Assembly: GCF_002242805.1 (NCBI RefSeq)
Contig: NZ_MCGQ01000046.1
Location: forward strand, 30,438-94,437
Direction: 5' to 3'
Length of the DNA: 64,000 bases
Origin: Streptomyces diastatochromogenes
Lineage (GTDB): Bacteria; Actinomycetota; Actinomycetes; Streptomycetales; Streptomycetaceae
Shown here: positions 23,481-32,284 of the stretch, piece by piece
Layout of the letters: each line of letters begins with the position of its first letter
Position numbering within the stretch: position 1 is the stretch's first letter
Translations under genes and position numbers: made by a program
The notes under the pieces: model-generated
Databases searched by the model: none
What the model was told of the DNA's origin: nothing
What the model saw: only the letters and a program-made list of their open reading frames with translations

Positions 23481-24379
23481 GCGTCCTGGAGAAGGTGCGG
23501 CCCCGGCAGGAGCCCGTGGTCCGCGAACTCCGCGTCACCGACGAACACGGCCGCCGCATCCGGGTATGGGAGTTGGTCCTGCGCTATGCGCTGCTGCTCG
23601 CCGTCCTCGCCCTCACCGTCGGCCCCTTCCTCTGGCAGCTGTCCACATCCCTCAAGGGCCCCACCGAGGACATCTTCAGCTCGCCGCCGACGTTCCTGCC
23701 CAGCCATCCCACCCTGCACAACTACGAGCGGGTCGCGCACACCATCCCGGTCTGGGACTACGCCCTGAACTCGCTGAAGGTCGCGAGCGCGAGCGTCGTC
23801 ACCAACTGCGTGGGCTCCGCACTCGCCGGGTACGCCCTGGCCCGGCTGCGCTACCGCGGCCGGGGCGTGGCCACGCTGGTCTTCGTGCTGGCGATGCTCG
23901 TGCCCGTGGAGGGCATCATCATCGCCCAGTTCACGACCATGCGGGAACTCGGCCTCAACAACACGCTGATCGGGGTCGTGCTGCCCGGCTCGATCGGCGC
24001 GATGAACGTGCTGCTGATGCGCAACGCCTTCCGCAACCTGCCCTACGAGATCGAGGAGGCCGCCTACGTCGACGGCGCCACCGTGTGGCAGCGGTTCTGG
24101 CGCATCGCGCTGCCGTCGGTGAAGGGCACCCTCGCCGTCGTCGCCATCTTCGCCTTCATGGGCGCCTGGGACGACTTCCTGTGGCCGCTGATCGTGCTCA
24201 GCGACCCCGACAAGTTCACCCTGACCATCGGCCTCAACTATCTGCACGGCACCTTCGCCAACGACGAACGCCTGGTCGCCGCCGGCACCGTCATCGCCGT
24301 GGCCCCGCTCATCGCCCTCTTCGCCTGCCTCCAGCGGTACTTCTTCCGCGGGGTCGGCGAGGGCGCCGTCAAGGGCTGA
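23477..24379 (+). CDS. Sugar ABC transporter permease (MalG type)
   Basis: A 300-residue partner permease with six membrane helices after a hydrophilic N-terminus of about 40 residues. The EAA motif is EIEEAAYVDGATVWQRFWRI near residues 192-211, followed by the MGAWDDFLWPLIVL helix typical of MalG-like subunits. ATG 23477 overlaps the previous stop (ATGA). With the 21298 and 22593 products it forms the membrane part of the importer. Confidence 0.93.
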   Translation: MSVLEKVRPRQEPVVRELRVTDEHGRRIRVWELVLRYALLLAVLALTVGPFLWQLSTSLKGPTEDIFSSPPTFLPSHPTLHNYERVAHTIPVWDYALNSLKVASASVVTNCVGSALAGYALARLRYRGRGVATLVFVLAMLVPVEGIIIAQFTTMRELGLNNTLIGVVLPGSIGAMNVLLMRNAFRNLPYEIEEAAYVDGATVWQRFWRIALPSVKGTLAVVAIFAFMGAWDDFLWPLIVLSDPDKFTLTIGLNYLHGTFANDERLVAAGTVIAVAPLIALFACLQRYFFRGVGEGAVKG

Positions 24380-24415
24380 CACCCGTACCCCGTCCGCAAG
24401 GAGCAAGGACACCGC

Positions 24416-25672
24416 ATGCCCCCTGCCGTGCGCTTCGGCGTCAACTACACGCCCAGCGAAGGGTGGTTCCACCACTGGCTCGACTTCGACCTCGACTCCG
24501 TACGCGCCGACCTCGACGCGATCGCCGACCTGGGCCTCGACCACATCCGCGTCTTCCCGCTGTGGCCCTACTTCCAGCCGAACCGCACCCTGATCCGCCC
24601 GCGCGCCGTGGAGGACCTGGTACGACTGGCCGACGCGGCCGCCGAACGCGGTCTGGACGTCAACGTCGACGGCCTGCAGGGTCACCTGAGCAGCTTCGAC
24701 TTCCTGCCCGCCTGGACCCGCACCTGGCACCGGCGCAACCTCTTCACCGACCCGGACGTGGTCGACGGCCAGGCCGCCTACCTGCGCACCCTCGCCGCCG
24801 CCCTCGCCGACCGGCCCAACTTCATCGGCATGACCATCGGCAACGAGGTCAACCAGTTCGCCGCCGGACCCCACCCCGACCCCGACCGCATCACGGCCGA
24901 GGACGCCGAGCACTGGCTCACCCGGCTGCTCGCCGCCTGCACCGAGGGCGCCCCGGACCGGCCGCATCTGCACGCCTCGTACGACGCCGCCTGGTACCAG
25001 GACGACCAGCCCTTCACCCCCGGCCACTCGGCCCGCCTCGGCGCCGTCACCGCCGTGCACTCCTGGGTGTTCAACGGCACCGCCCAGCGCCACGGCCGCA
25101 CCTCCGTACCCGCCGAGCACCACGCCGCCTACCTGGTCGAGCTGAGCAAGGCCTGGGCCGAGGAGCCGCACCGGCCCGTCTGGCTCCAGGAGGTCGGCGC
25201 ACCCGCACCCCTCGTCCCCGCCGAGCACGCCGCCGCCTTCACCGAGGCGACCGTGCGGAACGTCCTGGACTGCCCCGACCTCTGGGGCATCACCTGGTGG
25301 TGCTCGTACGACGTCTCCCGCGAACTCGCCGACTTCCCCGCACTCGAATACGGCCTCGGGCTGTTCACCAACGACCGGCGACCCAAGGACACCGCCGGCG
25401 TCCTGGCCGACGCGGCTCGTGCGCACCATGAGCCCCCTTCCGCCCGCGCGACCGCCCTCGTCGTGCCCGCCGACCCGGCCCACCGCTCCCGCTGCGCCCC
25501 CGGCGGCCCCGTCTTCGACGCCTTCTTCCGGCTCGTCGCCGACGGCGCCCGCCCGACCACCGTCCTGGACACCCGCGCGCACGACAAGGAACACCTCGCC
25601 GCCCGCGCCATCACCGAAGTCGTCACTCCCGACCAGGTACTCCCCATCCCACAAGGAGGCACCCGCTCGTGA
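24416..25672 (+). CDS. GH5-like glycosidase, probable GH5_18 beta-mannosidase
   Basis: A 418-residue cytoplasmic TIM-barrel glycosidase without a signal. The acid/base Glu144 lies in MTIGNEVNQF, and the nucleophile Glu259 in WLQEVGAP, following the clan GH-A pattern of NE on strand 4 and E on strand 7. VRFGVNYTPSEGWFHHWLDF is a distinctive N-terminus. In bifidobacteria a GH5_18 enzyme next to GH85 and GH38 genes cleaves Man-beta-1,4-GlcNAc, the stub left from N-glycan cores; the same gene company here supports that role. Its stop overlaps the GH85 start (GTGA). Endo-mannanase activity is the alternative. Confidence 0.8.
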   Translation: MPPAVRFGVNYTPSEGWFHHWLDFDLDSVRADLDAIADLGLDHIRVFPLWPYFQPNRTLIRPRAVEDLVRLADAAAERGLDVNVDGLQGHLSSFDFLPAWTRTWHRRNLFTDPDVVDGQAAYLRTLAAALADRPNFIGMTIGNEVNQFAAGPHPDPDRITAEDAEHWLTRLLAACTEGAPDRPHLHASYDAAWYQDDQPFTPGHSARLGAVTAVHSWVFNGTAQRHGRTSVPAEHHAAYLVELSKAWAEEPHRPVWLQEVGAPAPLVPAEHAAAFTEATVRNVLDCPDLWGITWWCSYDVSRELADFPALEYGLGLFTNDRRPKDTAGVLADAARAHHEPPSARATALVVPADPAHRSRCAPGGPVFDAFFRLVADGARPTTVLDTRAHDKEHLAARAITEVVTPDQVLPIPQGGTRS

Positions 25673-27672
25673 ACCCCACCAGACGCACCGTCCTCATCGC
25701 CGGCGCCGCAGCGGCCCTGCTGCCCACGCCCGCCCTCGCGGTCCCGCGTCCCAAGGCCGCCGCCACCCCGCCGTACGCCTCGTACTGGTACCCGGACTCC
25801 TTTCCCTCCGGCAGCCCGGGCGCCGGCATCACCTGGCGCAGCCTGAAGGCCTGGCGTGCGGCCGACGACGCCGACCTCGCCTTCAACGCCGCGTCCGTGC
25901 CGCTCGCCGCCCGCTTCACCCCGACCCCGGCCAACACCACCGCGCGCTCGGGGCAGGCCCGGATCCAGTCCCTGGTCTCCTTCGGGCCCACCTCCAGCAA
26001 CCCCTCCCAGGGATCCGCCACCGCCGACTACTACGCCCTCACCCACTGGGCCTACCTCGACGAACTGGTGTTCTGGGGCGGATCCTCGGGCGAGGGGCTG
26101 ATCCTGGCGCCGAACGCGCCGATCGTCGACGCGGCCCACCGGCACGGCGTCCCCGTCCTCGGCAACATCTTCCTGCCGCCCACCGCCTACGGCGGTCAGC
26201 TCCAGTGGACCCGCGACCTCGTCCAGAAGGACTCGTCCGGGCACTATCCGCTCGCCGCGCAACTCGTCGCGGTGGCGGCCGCGTACGGCTTCGACGGCTG
26301 GTTCGTGAACGCCGAGACCGGCGGCGGGAACACCGCGCTCGGCACCGCCATGCTCGGATTCGTGAAGGAGCTGAAGGCGCTCGCGGCGGCCAAGGGGCAG
26401 CGGGTGACCTGGTACGACGCGATGACCGTGAACGGGACGGTCAGCTGGCAGGGCGCGCTGAACAGCCAGAACCAGGCCTTCTTCCAGGCCGCCGACGACA
26501 TGTTCGTCGACTTCCGGTGGAGCGCGGCGACCCTCGCCTCCTCGGGGACCAAGGCGGGGCAACTGGGCCGCAGCCGCTACGAGTTGTGGGCGGGCGTCGA
26601 CGTCGAGTCGAACGGGTCCGGCTCGTCGGTGAACTGGGACGCGATCGTGCCGACCGGGAAGGCGCACATCACCTCGATCGGCTTCTACCGGCCCGAGTGG
26701 ACCCGCAACCACCTGCCCGCCGGACAGCGCACCCCGGAGGACTTCCACGCAGCCGACGACCGGTTCTGGAGCGGGCGGTCGCTGGATCCGGCGCGGCCCG
26801 ACGCCAGTGACCCGTGGCGGGCGCCGGCGGTGTCGGTGGCGGACCGGTCGACGGTGTCGTCGCTGCCGTTCGCGAGCGTGTTCAACACCGGGCACGGGCT
26901 GCGGTGGTACGAGGACGGGGCCGTCGCCTCGGACGCGGCCTGGAACCACCTCGGGCTGCAGGACCGGCTGCCGTCGCGGCGGTGGGTCGTGCGGACGGCG
27001 GGGCAGCGGCCGGCCGTCTCCTTCGACTTCGCGGACGCCTGGCGGGGCGGGAGCAGTGTGCTCGTCGCTGGTGAACCGGATCAACCAGTGGTGGTGGACC
27101 TGTACGCGACGCGGCTGCCTATCGGTGTTGACACGGTTGTCGAGCTGACGCATCGGACCGATGCCGGGAGCGTGAACGTCGAGCTGGCCGTCGCCACCGC
27201 CGAGCCGAGCGGCGCCGGTGCGACACCGCCGTACACCTATCTGCCTGTGAACTCGGTCAACAGCTGGCAGACCTCGACCGTACGGCTCAGCGGACTGTCC
27301 GGCACGATCCACGCCCTCGGCGTCCGCCTCACCGCATCCGACGGCGGCGCCGTGCGCTGGCGGCTGGGCGGCCTCGCCGTACGCGACACGGCCCCGGCCC
27401 CCGCAGCCCCCTCCGACCTGCGCGTCACGGCCGCTTCCGGAGGTGACCTGCGCTTCGCCTGGACCGCCGCGCCCGCCCCCGTGCGCCACTACGAACTCCA
27501 CCGCGTCCTGCCCGACGGCACCCGCCGCTTCCTCGGCGGTACCTGCCAGCGCGCCTACTTCGTAGCCGGCCTGCAACCCGCACCGGGAGAGACCGCCGCA
27601 CGATTCGAAGTGCGCTCGGTGGGGGAGCTCTACAACGCCTCGACTCCCGTGACCGTCACCCACACCTGGTAA
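25669..27672 (+). CDS. Secreted GH85 endo-beta-N-acetylglucosaminidase
   Basis: A 667-residue exported ENGase. The N-terminus RRTVLIAGAAAALLPTPALA is a signal peptide, probably Tat. The catalytic barrel begins YASYWYPDSFPSG. The substrate-assisted pair Asn214/Glu216 is in GFDGWFVNAET, the GH85 signature. Beta-sandwich domains follow (residues about 340-570), then a fibronectin-like tail (APSDLRVTAASGGDLRFAW). It cuts between the two core GlcNAc units of N-glycans and frees the oligosaccharide for import. GTG 25669 overlaps the preceding gene by four bases, which is odd for a secreted protein downstream of a cytoplasmic one but clear in the sequence. Confidence 0.93.
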   Translation: MNPTRRTVLIAGAAAALLPTPALAVPRPKAAATPPYASYWYPDSFPSGSPGAGITWRSLKAWRAADDADLAFNAASVPLAARFTPTPANTTARSGQARIQSLVSFGPTSSNPSQGSATADYYALTHWAYLDELVFWGGSSGEGLILAPNAPIVDAAHRHGVPVLGNIFLPPTAYGGQLQWTRDLVQKDSSGHYPLAAQLVAVAAAYGFDGWFVNAETGGGNTALGTAMLGFVKELKALAAAKGQRVTWYDAMTVNGTVSWQGALNSQNQAFFQAADDMFVDFRWSAATLASSGTKAGQLGRSRYELWAGVDVESNGSGSSVNWDAIVPTGKAHITSIGFYRPEWTRNHLPAGQRTPEDFHAADDRFWSGRSLDPARPDASDPWRAPAVSVADRSTVSSLPFASVFNTGHGLRWYEDGAVASDAAWNHLGLQDRLPSRRWVVRTAGQRPAVSFDFADAWRGGSSVLVAGEPDQPVVVDLYATRLPIGVDTVVELTHRTDAGSVNVELAVATAEPSGAGATPPYTYLPVNSVNSWQTSTVRLSGLSGTIHALGVRLTASDGGAVRWRLGGLAVRDTAPAPAAPSDLRVTAASGGDLRFAWTAAPAPVRHYELHRVLPDGTRRFLGGTCQRAYFVAGLQPAPGETAARFEVRSVGELYNASTPVTVTHTW

Positions 27673-27702
27673 TCACCCGGAACCCAGCAGGGAGCACCCC
27701 GC

Positions 27703-30700
27703 ATGCATGACGACCGCAACCTGGTCGAAGCCCGCCTCCGGCGCGTCCTCGACGAACGCATCCGTCCCGCCGTGTACCCCGAGTCCCTGCCGCTCGAGGT
27801 CGCGGTCTGGCACGCGCCGGGCGAGCCGGTGCCGGTCGCGGAGGGACTGGCGGCCGAGCCCGAGCCGATCGAGGTGGGCGCCCGGTGGGGTGCTCCGTGG
27901 GGCACCAGCTGGTTCCGGGTGACCGGGACCGTGCCCGAGGCCTGGGCGGGCCGGACCGTCGAGGCCCTGCTCGACCTGGGCTTCGACGAGAACATGCCCG
28001 GCTTCCAGTGCGAGGGCCTGGTCTACCGGCCCGACGGCACCCCGGTGAAGGGCCTCAACCCGCGCAACCAGTGGGTGCGCATCGGCGCGCCGGTCGCGGG
28101 CGGGGAGGAGGTGCGCCTGCACATCGAGGCCGCCTCCAACCCGGTCATCCTCGACTACCACCCCTTCCGGCCCACCCGGCTCGGCGACAAGGCCACCGCC
28201 GGGCACGAGCCGCAGTACACGCTCACCCGCATGGACCTCGCCGTCTTCGACGAGACCGTGTGGCAGCTGGTGCTGGACCTGGAGGTGCTGGGCGAGCTGA
28301 TGGCCGAGCTGCCGGTGGACTCCGCGCGCCGCTGGGACATCCTGCGCGCCGTCGACCGGGCCCTGGACGCCGTCGACCTGCAGGACGTGGGCGGCACGGC
28401 GGACCGGGCCCGCGCACAGCTGACCGGTGTCCTGTCCGCACCGGCCGTCCCGTCCGCCCACCGGATCAGCGCGGTCGGGCACGCGCACATCGACTCCGCC
28501 TGGCTGTGGCCGCTGCGCGAGACCGTGCGCAAGGTGGCCCGTACGACGTCCAACATGACCGCGCTCATCGAGGACGAGCCGGAGTTCGTCTTCGCCATGT
28601 CGCAGGCGCAGCAGTGGGCCTGGGTGAAGGAGCACCGGCCCGAGGTGTGGGCGCGGGTGAAGAAGGCCGTGGCGGAGGGGCGGTTCGTACCGGCGGGCGG
28701 GATGTGGGTCGAGTCGGACACCAACATGCCCGGCTCGGAGGCGATGGCCCGACAGTTCGTGCACGGCAAGCGGTTCTTCCTCGACGAGTTCGGCATCGAG
28801 AACGAGGAGGCCTGGCTGCCCGACACCTTCGGCTTCGCCGCCGGGCTGCCGCAGATCATCAAGGCCGCCGGCTCCAAGTGGCTGCTGACGCAGAAGATCT
28901 CGTGGTCGCAGACCAACAAGTTCCCGCACCACACCTTCCAGTGGGAGGGCATCGACGGCACCCGGATCTTCACCCACTTCCCGCCCGTCGACACCTACAA
29001 CTGCTCGATGAGGGGCGGCGAAATCGCCCACGCGGCACGGAACTTCAAGGACAAGGGCAAGGCCCGGCACTCGCTCGCGCCCAGCGGCTGGGGCGACGGA
29101 GGCGGCGGCACGACCCGCGAGATGGTCGCCAAGGCGGCCCGGCTGCGCGACCTCGAAGGCTCCGCGACCGTCGTCTGGGAGACACCGAGGGCGTTCTTCG
29201 AGAAGGCCGAGGCCGAATACCCCGAACCCGCCGTCTGGGTCGGCGAGTTGTACCTCGAACTGCACCGCGCCACCCTCACCAGCCAGGCGAGGACCAAGCA
29301 GGGCAACCGCCGCAGCGAACACCTCCTGCGCGAGGCCGAACTCTGGGCGGCCACCGCCGCCGTACGCACCGGATTCCCCTACCCCTACGCGGAGTTGGAC
29401 CGGATCTGGAAGACGGTCCTGCTGCACCAGTTCCACGACATCCTGCCCGGCTCGTCCATCGCCTGGGTGCACCGGGAGGCCCGGGCGACGTACGAGCGGA
29501 TCGCCGCCGAGCTGAACGGCGTCATCGAGGCCGCGCAGCGCGCGCTCGCGGGCGAGGGGGAGACGCCCCTGGTGTTCAACGCCGCCCCGCACGCGCGCGC
29601 CGGCGTCCCGGCCGGCGGAGCGGCGACACCACGGACACAGGGCGCGACCACGCATGCCCCACGCCCGGAGGGCGGCCACGTCCTGGACAACGGCCTGCTG
29701 CGCATCGAGATCGACGCCCGGGGCCTGGTCGTCTCCGCCTACGACATCGAGGCCGACCGCGAGACGATCGCCCCCGGCACCACCGCGAACCTCCTCCAGC
29801 TCCACCCCGACTTCCCCAACATGTGGGACGCCTGGGACGTGGACGAGTTCTACCGGAACACGGTCACGGACCTCACGGACACCGACTCGGTGACGGCGGG
29901 CGAGGACGGCGACTCGGTACGGGTCGTACGGTCCTTCGGTGCCTCCCGCGTCACCCAGGTGCTGACGCTGCCGGCGGGGGAGCGGCGCCTGGTGCTGGAC
30001 ACGGAGGTCGACTGGCACGAGACGGAGAAGTTCCTGAAGCTGGCCTTCCCGCTCGACCTGCACGCCGAACGGTACGCGTCGGAAACCCAGTTCGGGCACT
30101 TCCACCGCCCCACCCACACCAACACCTCCTGGGAGGCGGCCAAGTTCGAGGCCTGCAACCACCGCTTCGTCCATCTCACGGAACCGGACTGGGGTGTCGC
30201 CGTCGTCAACGACTCGACGTACGGCCACGACGTGACCCGCACGGTCCGCACCGACGGCGACCGCGGTACGACCACCACGGTGCGGGTCTCCCTCCTGCGC
30301 GCCCCGCGCTTCCCCGACCCCGAGACCGACCAGGGAGCCCACCGCTTCCGGCACGCCCTGATCCCCGGCGCCCGGATCGCCGACGCGGTCCGCGAGGGCT
30401 GGCGGATCAACCTGCCCGAGCGGCGCACGACCGGTGCCGGCGAGGTCGCCCCGCTGGTCACCACGGACAACGAGGCGGTCGTCCTCACGGCCGTGAAGCT
30501 GGCCGACGACGGCAGCGGCGACGTGGTGGTCCGCTTCCACGAGGCCCATGGAGCCCGGGCCCGGGCGATTCTGACCGCCGGATTCCCGTTCACCGACGTC
30601 ACCGTGACGGACCTGCTGGAACGGCCGGGCGGGGAGGGGGAGCCGCCGGCGAGGGACGGCGAGCGAATCGCCGTACGGCTGCGCCCTTTCGAGCTGATGA

Positions 30701-30723
30701 CCCTGAGGCTGCACAGGCACTGA
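27703..30723 (+). CDS. GH38 alpha-mannosidase
   Basis: A 1006-residue cytoplasmic alpha-mannosidase. The zinc site HIDSAWLWPL is near residue 260, and the nucleophile region WLPDTFGFAAGLPQI is near residue 373. A second histidine-rich motif, HQFHDILPGSSI, is near residue 577. The C-terminal half holds the beta-sandwich domains usual for GH38. It removes alpha-linked mannose from imported oligosaccharides. ATG 27703 follows GGGAG. It is the last gene of the operon from 21298 and probably acts before the GH5 enzyme, which handles the remaining beta-mannosyl-GlcNAc. Confidence 0.93.
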   Translation: MHDDRNLVEARLRRVLDERIRPAVYPESLPLEVAVWHAPGEPVPVAEGLAAEPEPIEVGARWGAPWGTSWFRVTGTVPEAWAGRTVEALLDLGFDENMPGFQCEGLVYRPDGTPVKGLNPRNQWVRIGAPVAGGEEVRLHIEAASNPVILDYHPFRPTRLGDKATAGHEPQYTLTRMDLAVFDETVWQLVLDLEVLGELMAELPVDSARRWDILRAVDRALDAVDLQDVGGTADRARAQLTGVLSAPAVPSAHRISAVGHAHIDSAWLWPLRETVRKVARTTSNMTALIEDEPEFVFAMSQAQQWAWVKEHRPEVWARVKKAVAEGRFVPAGGMWVESDTNMPGSEAMARQFVHGKRFFLDEFGIENEEAWLPDTFGFAAGLPQIIKAAGSKWLLTQKISWSQTNKFPHHTFQWEGIDGTRIFTHFPPVDTYNCSMRGGEIAHAARNFKDKGKARHSLAPSGWGDGGGGTTREMVAKAARLRDLEGSATVVWETPRAFFEKAEAEYPEPAVWVGELYLELHRATLTSQARTKQGNRRSEHLLREAELWAATAAVRTGFPYPYAELDRIWKTVLLHQFHDILPGSSIAWVHREARATYERIAAELNGVIEAAQRALAGEGETPLVFNAAPHARAGVPAGGAATPRTQGATTHAPRPEGGHVLDNGLLRIEIDARGLVVSAYDIEADRETIAPGTTANLLQLHPDFPNMWDAWDVDEFYRNTVTDLTDTDSVTAGEDGDSVRVVRSFGASRVTQVLTLPAGERRLVLDTEVDWHETEKFLKLAFPLDLHAERYASETQFGHFHRPTHTNTSWEAAKFEACNHRFVHLTEPDWGVAVVNDSTYGHDVTRTVRTDGDRGTTTTVRVSLLRAPRFPDPETDQGAHRFRHALIPGARIADAVREGWRINLPERRTTGAGEVAPLVTTDNEAVVLTAVKLADDGSGDVVVRFHEAHGARARAILTAGFPFTDVTVTDLLERPGGEGEPPARDGERIAVRLRPFELMTLRLHRH

Positions 30724-30762
30724 TCACACCGGGGCCATGTCCCGGACGAGGCAGGGGGGCGC

Positions 30763-31416
30763 GTGGCGAACCGCACGCACAGACATGTCCGGCTGCGCCT
30801 GGCGCGGCAACGGGTCACGCCGGACCGGATACGGGCACGGGTTCGGTCGCGGGACGAACCGCGGACCGTGTGGCAGCGGATCCCGTGGGCACACGTGGGG
30901 ACCGTGATCGGCGCGCTCGCGGCCATCGGGGGCCTCGTCTTCACCGCCGTCGCCACCTACTACAGCGCCGCGGTCTCCGGCGATCAGTTACAGGAGTCCC
31001 GGCAGGCCGCCGACCGGGCCGAACGCGCACAGGCCGCGCGCGTCTCGTTCTGGGTCGACACGGAGAGCGGGGACCGGCGATTCCATGTGATGAACAGGTC
31101 GCCGGACCCCGTCACGGAGGTCTCCTTCCGCGGAGGCGCGCCGCTGACCGGACCGGTCCTGATGACGTGGGACTCTCTGGCACCCTGCCAGGACTTCGTC
31201 ATCCCGGTGACCAGTGTCGTCAAACCCGGGGCCCTCATGCCGGGCGACCCCGAGCTGGACTTCCGGGACCGGAACGGCAAGGCGTGGCAGCGAACCGAAG
31301 TGGCGCTGAATCCGATCGGGCACGGAGTTCCCCCGGTCGACGGCACGACCTACGTGGCGGGCAAGCACGGCGCCGAGGTTCATGACGCACCTGACTGCGG
31401 CGACGACTCCGGCTAG
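30763..31416 (+). CDS. Single-pass membrane protein with a TTA codon, function unknown
   Basis: 217 residues. The N-terminus is Arg-rich (residues 1-35), then one membrane helix (HVGTVIGALAAIGGLVFTAVATYYSAA, about 44-70), a short coiled-coil-like stretch (ESRQAADRAERAQAARV) and a C-terminal beta-rich domain. Residue 76 is encoded by TTA (30988-30990), the only such codon seen in a called gene, so translation should depend on the bldA leucyl-tRNA and be delayed to development. GTG 30763 follows AGGCAGGGGGG. Its stop overlaps the convergent GntR gene. No family was recognised. Confidence 0.8.
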   Translation: MANRTHRHVRLRLARQRVTPDRIRARVRSRDEPRTVWQRIPWAHVGTVIGALAAIGGLVFTAVATYYSAAVSGDQLQESRQAADRAERAQAARVSFWVDTESGDRRFHVMNRSPDPVTEVSFRGGAPLTGPVLMTWDSLAPCQDFVIPVTSVVKPGALMPGDPELDFRDRNGKAWQRTEVALNPIGHGVPPVDGTTYVAGKHGAEVHDAPDCGDDSG

Positions 31417-32120
31417 CCGAGCTGCGCCCGCAACCACTCCTCCACCTCTCCCACATGCGCGGCCGCCGCCGCGCGTGCCGCCTCCGGGTCGCGGGCCGCC
31501 AGGGCCCGGTGGATGGCGGTGTGTTCGCGGCGGGTGCGGGTGAAGGCGCCCTCCTCCTGGTAGCCGCGCCAGACGCGGGCGCGGAAGGTGCGGGAGGACA
31601 GGCCCTCCAGGATGGCCGCCATCGTCTCGTTGCCCGCGGCGGCCGCGATCTCCCGGTGGAAGGCCAGGTCGTGGGCGAGGATCTCCTCGGGGTCGTCGGT
31701 GGCGTTCATGGCCGCCAGATGTTTCTCCACTTCGGCGAGCTGGTCGTCGGTGATGCGGGCCGCGGCGAGCGCGGTCGCGGTGGACTCCAGGATCCGGCGC
31801 ACCTCCAGGAGTTCCACCAGCCGTGGGCCCCGGGACAGGTCCGCGACCACGCCGAAGGTCTCCAGCAGGTCGCCGGCCTCCAGCGCGGTGACGTAGATAC
31901 CGGAACCGTGCCGGGCCTCCAGGACGCCCAGCACCGTCAGCGCGCGGATCGCCTCGCGCATCGAGCTGCGGGAGATGCCCAGTTGGGCCGCCAGGTCGCG
32001 CTCGGTGGGCAGGCGCTGGCCGGGCTCCAGGCGGCCCTCGGCGATCATCGACTTGATCCGCTCGATGGCGCGCTGGGTCACCGTGCCCTTCTGCGGGGCT
32101 TCGTCGTCCACGCCGTCCAC
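31413..32120 (-). CDS. GntR-family (FadR/FCD) repressor of the L-fucose operon
   Basis: A 235-residue regulator. The winged helix is VTQRAIERIKSMIAEGRLEPGQRLPTERDLAAQLGISRSSMREAIRALTVLGVLEARHGSGIYV; the FCD sensor domain follows, with metal-ligand candidates in ILAHDLAFHREIAAAAGN and a later EHTAIHRAL histidine. GTG 32120 has GGGAGGAA six bases upstream, so the 48 codons further upstream were excluded. It is divergent from the fucose importer and catabolic genes; an ideal FadR-type palindrome lies between. The likely inducer is L-fucose or an acid derived from it. Confidence 0.9.
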   Translation of the reverse strand: MDGVDDEAPQKGTVTQRAIERIKSMIAEGRLEPGQRLPTERDLAAQLGISRSSMREAIRALTVLGVLEARHGSGIYVTALEAGDLLETFGVVADLSRGPRLVELLEVRRILESTATALAAARITDDQLAEVEKHLAAMNATDDPEEILAHDLAFHREIAAAAGNETMAAILEGLSSRTFRARVWRGYQEEGAFTRTRREHTAIHRALAARDPEAARAAAAAHVGEVEEWLRAQLG

Positions 32121-32163
32121 GCCGTTCCTCCCGTCGCTGGGTGCGTCGCAGTCTAACCAGCGG

Positions 32164-32178
32164 AGTGGTCGGACCACT
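32164..32178. promoter_or_regulatory. FadR-type GntR operator
   Basis: AGTGGT-CGG-ACCACT is a perfect dyad and matches the TnGTnnnACnA consensus of FadR-subfamily regulators. It is 43 bases before the GntR start and about 105 before the binding-protein gene, well placed to control both. Confidence 0.75.
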
Positions 32179-32200
32179 ATGCATCGAAGAGCGGGAAATT

Positions 32201-32242
32201 TGGCGCCGGAGGGTGTTCTGGCGCCGGAGTGGTCTGATAAAT
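32201..32242. promoter_or_regulatory. Direct repeat and second GntR half site at the fucose operon promoter
   Basis: TGGCGCCGGAG occurs twice, at 32201-32211 and 32219-32229, 18 bases apart. The second copy runs into AGTGGTCTGAT (32228-32238), which copies the left arm and centre of the palindrome 64 bases upstream. TGATAAAT nearby may be a -10 element. A second, weaker operator is likely. Confidence 0.45.
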
Positions 32243-32284
32243 ATCCAGGCATCTGCTCGAACACCCTCGACGAGGAGCCGCGAG

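Noticed and set aside
27673..30720. A minus-strand open frame of over 1000 codons opposite the GH38 gene
   Set aside because: The plus strand has clear GH38 motifs. The reverse frame has no recognisable domain and biased Val/Gly/Arg composition, the usual artefact of very high third-position GC.
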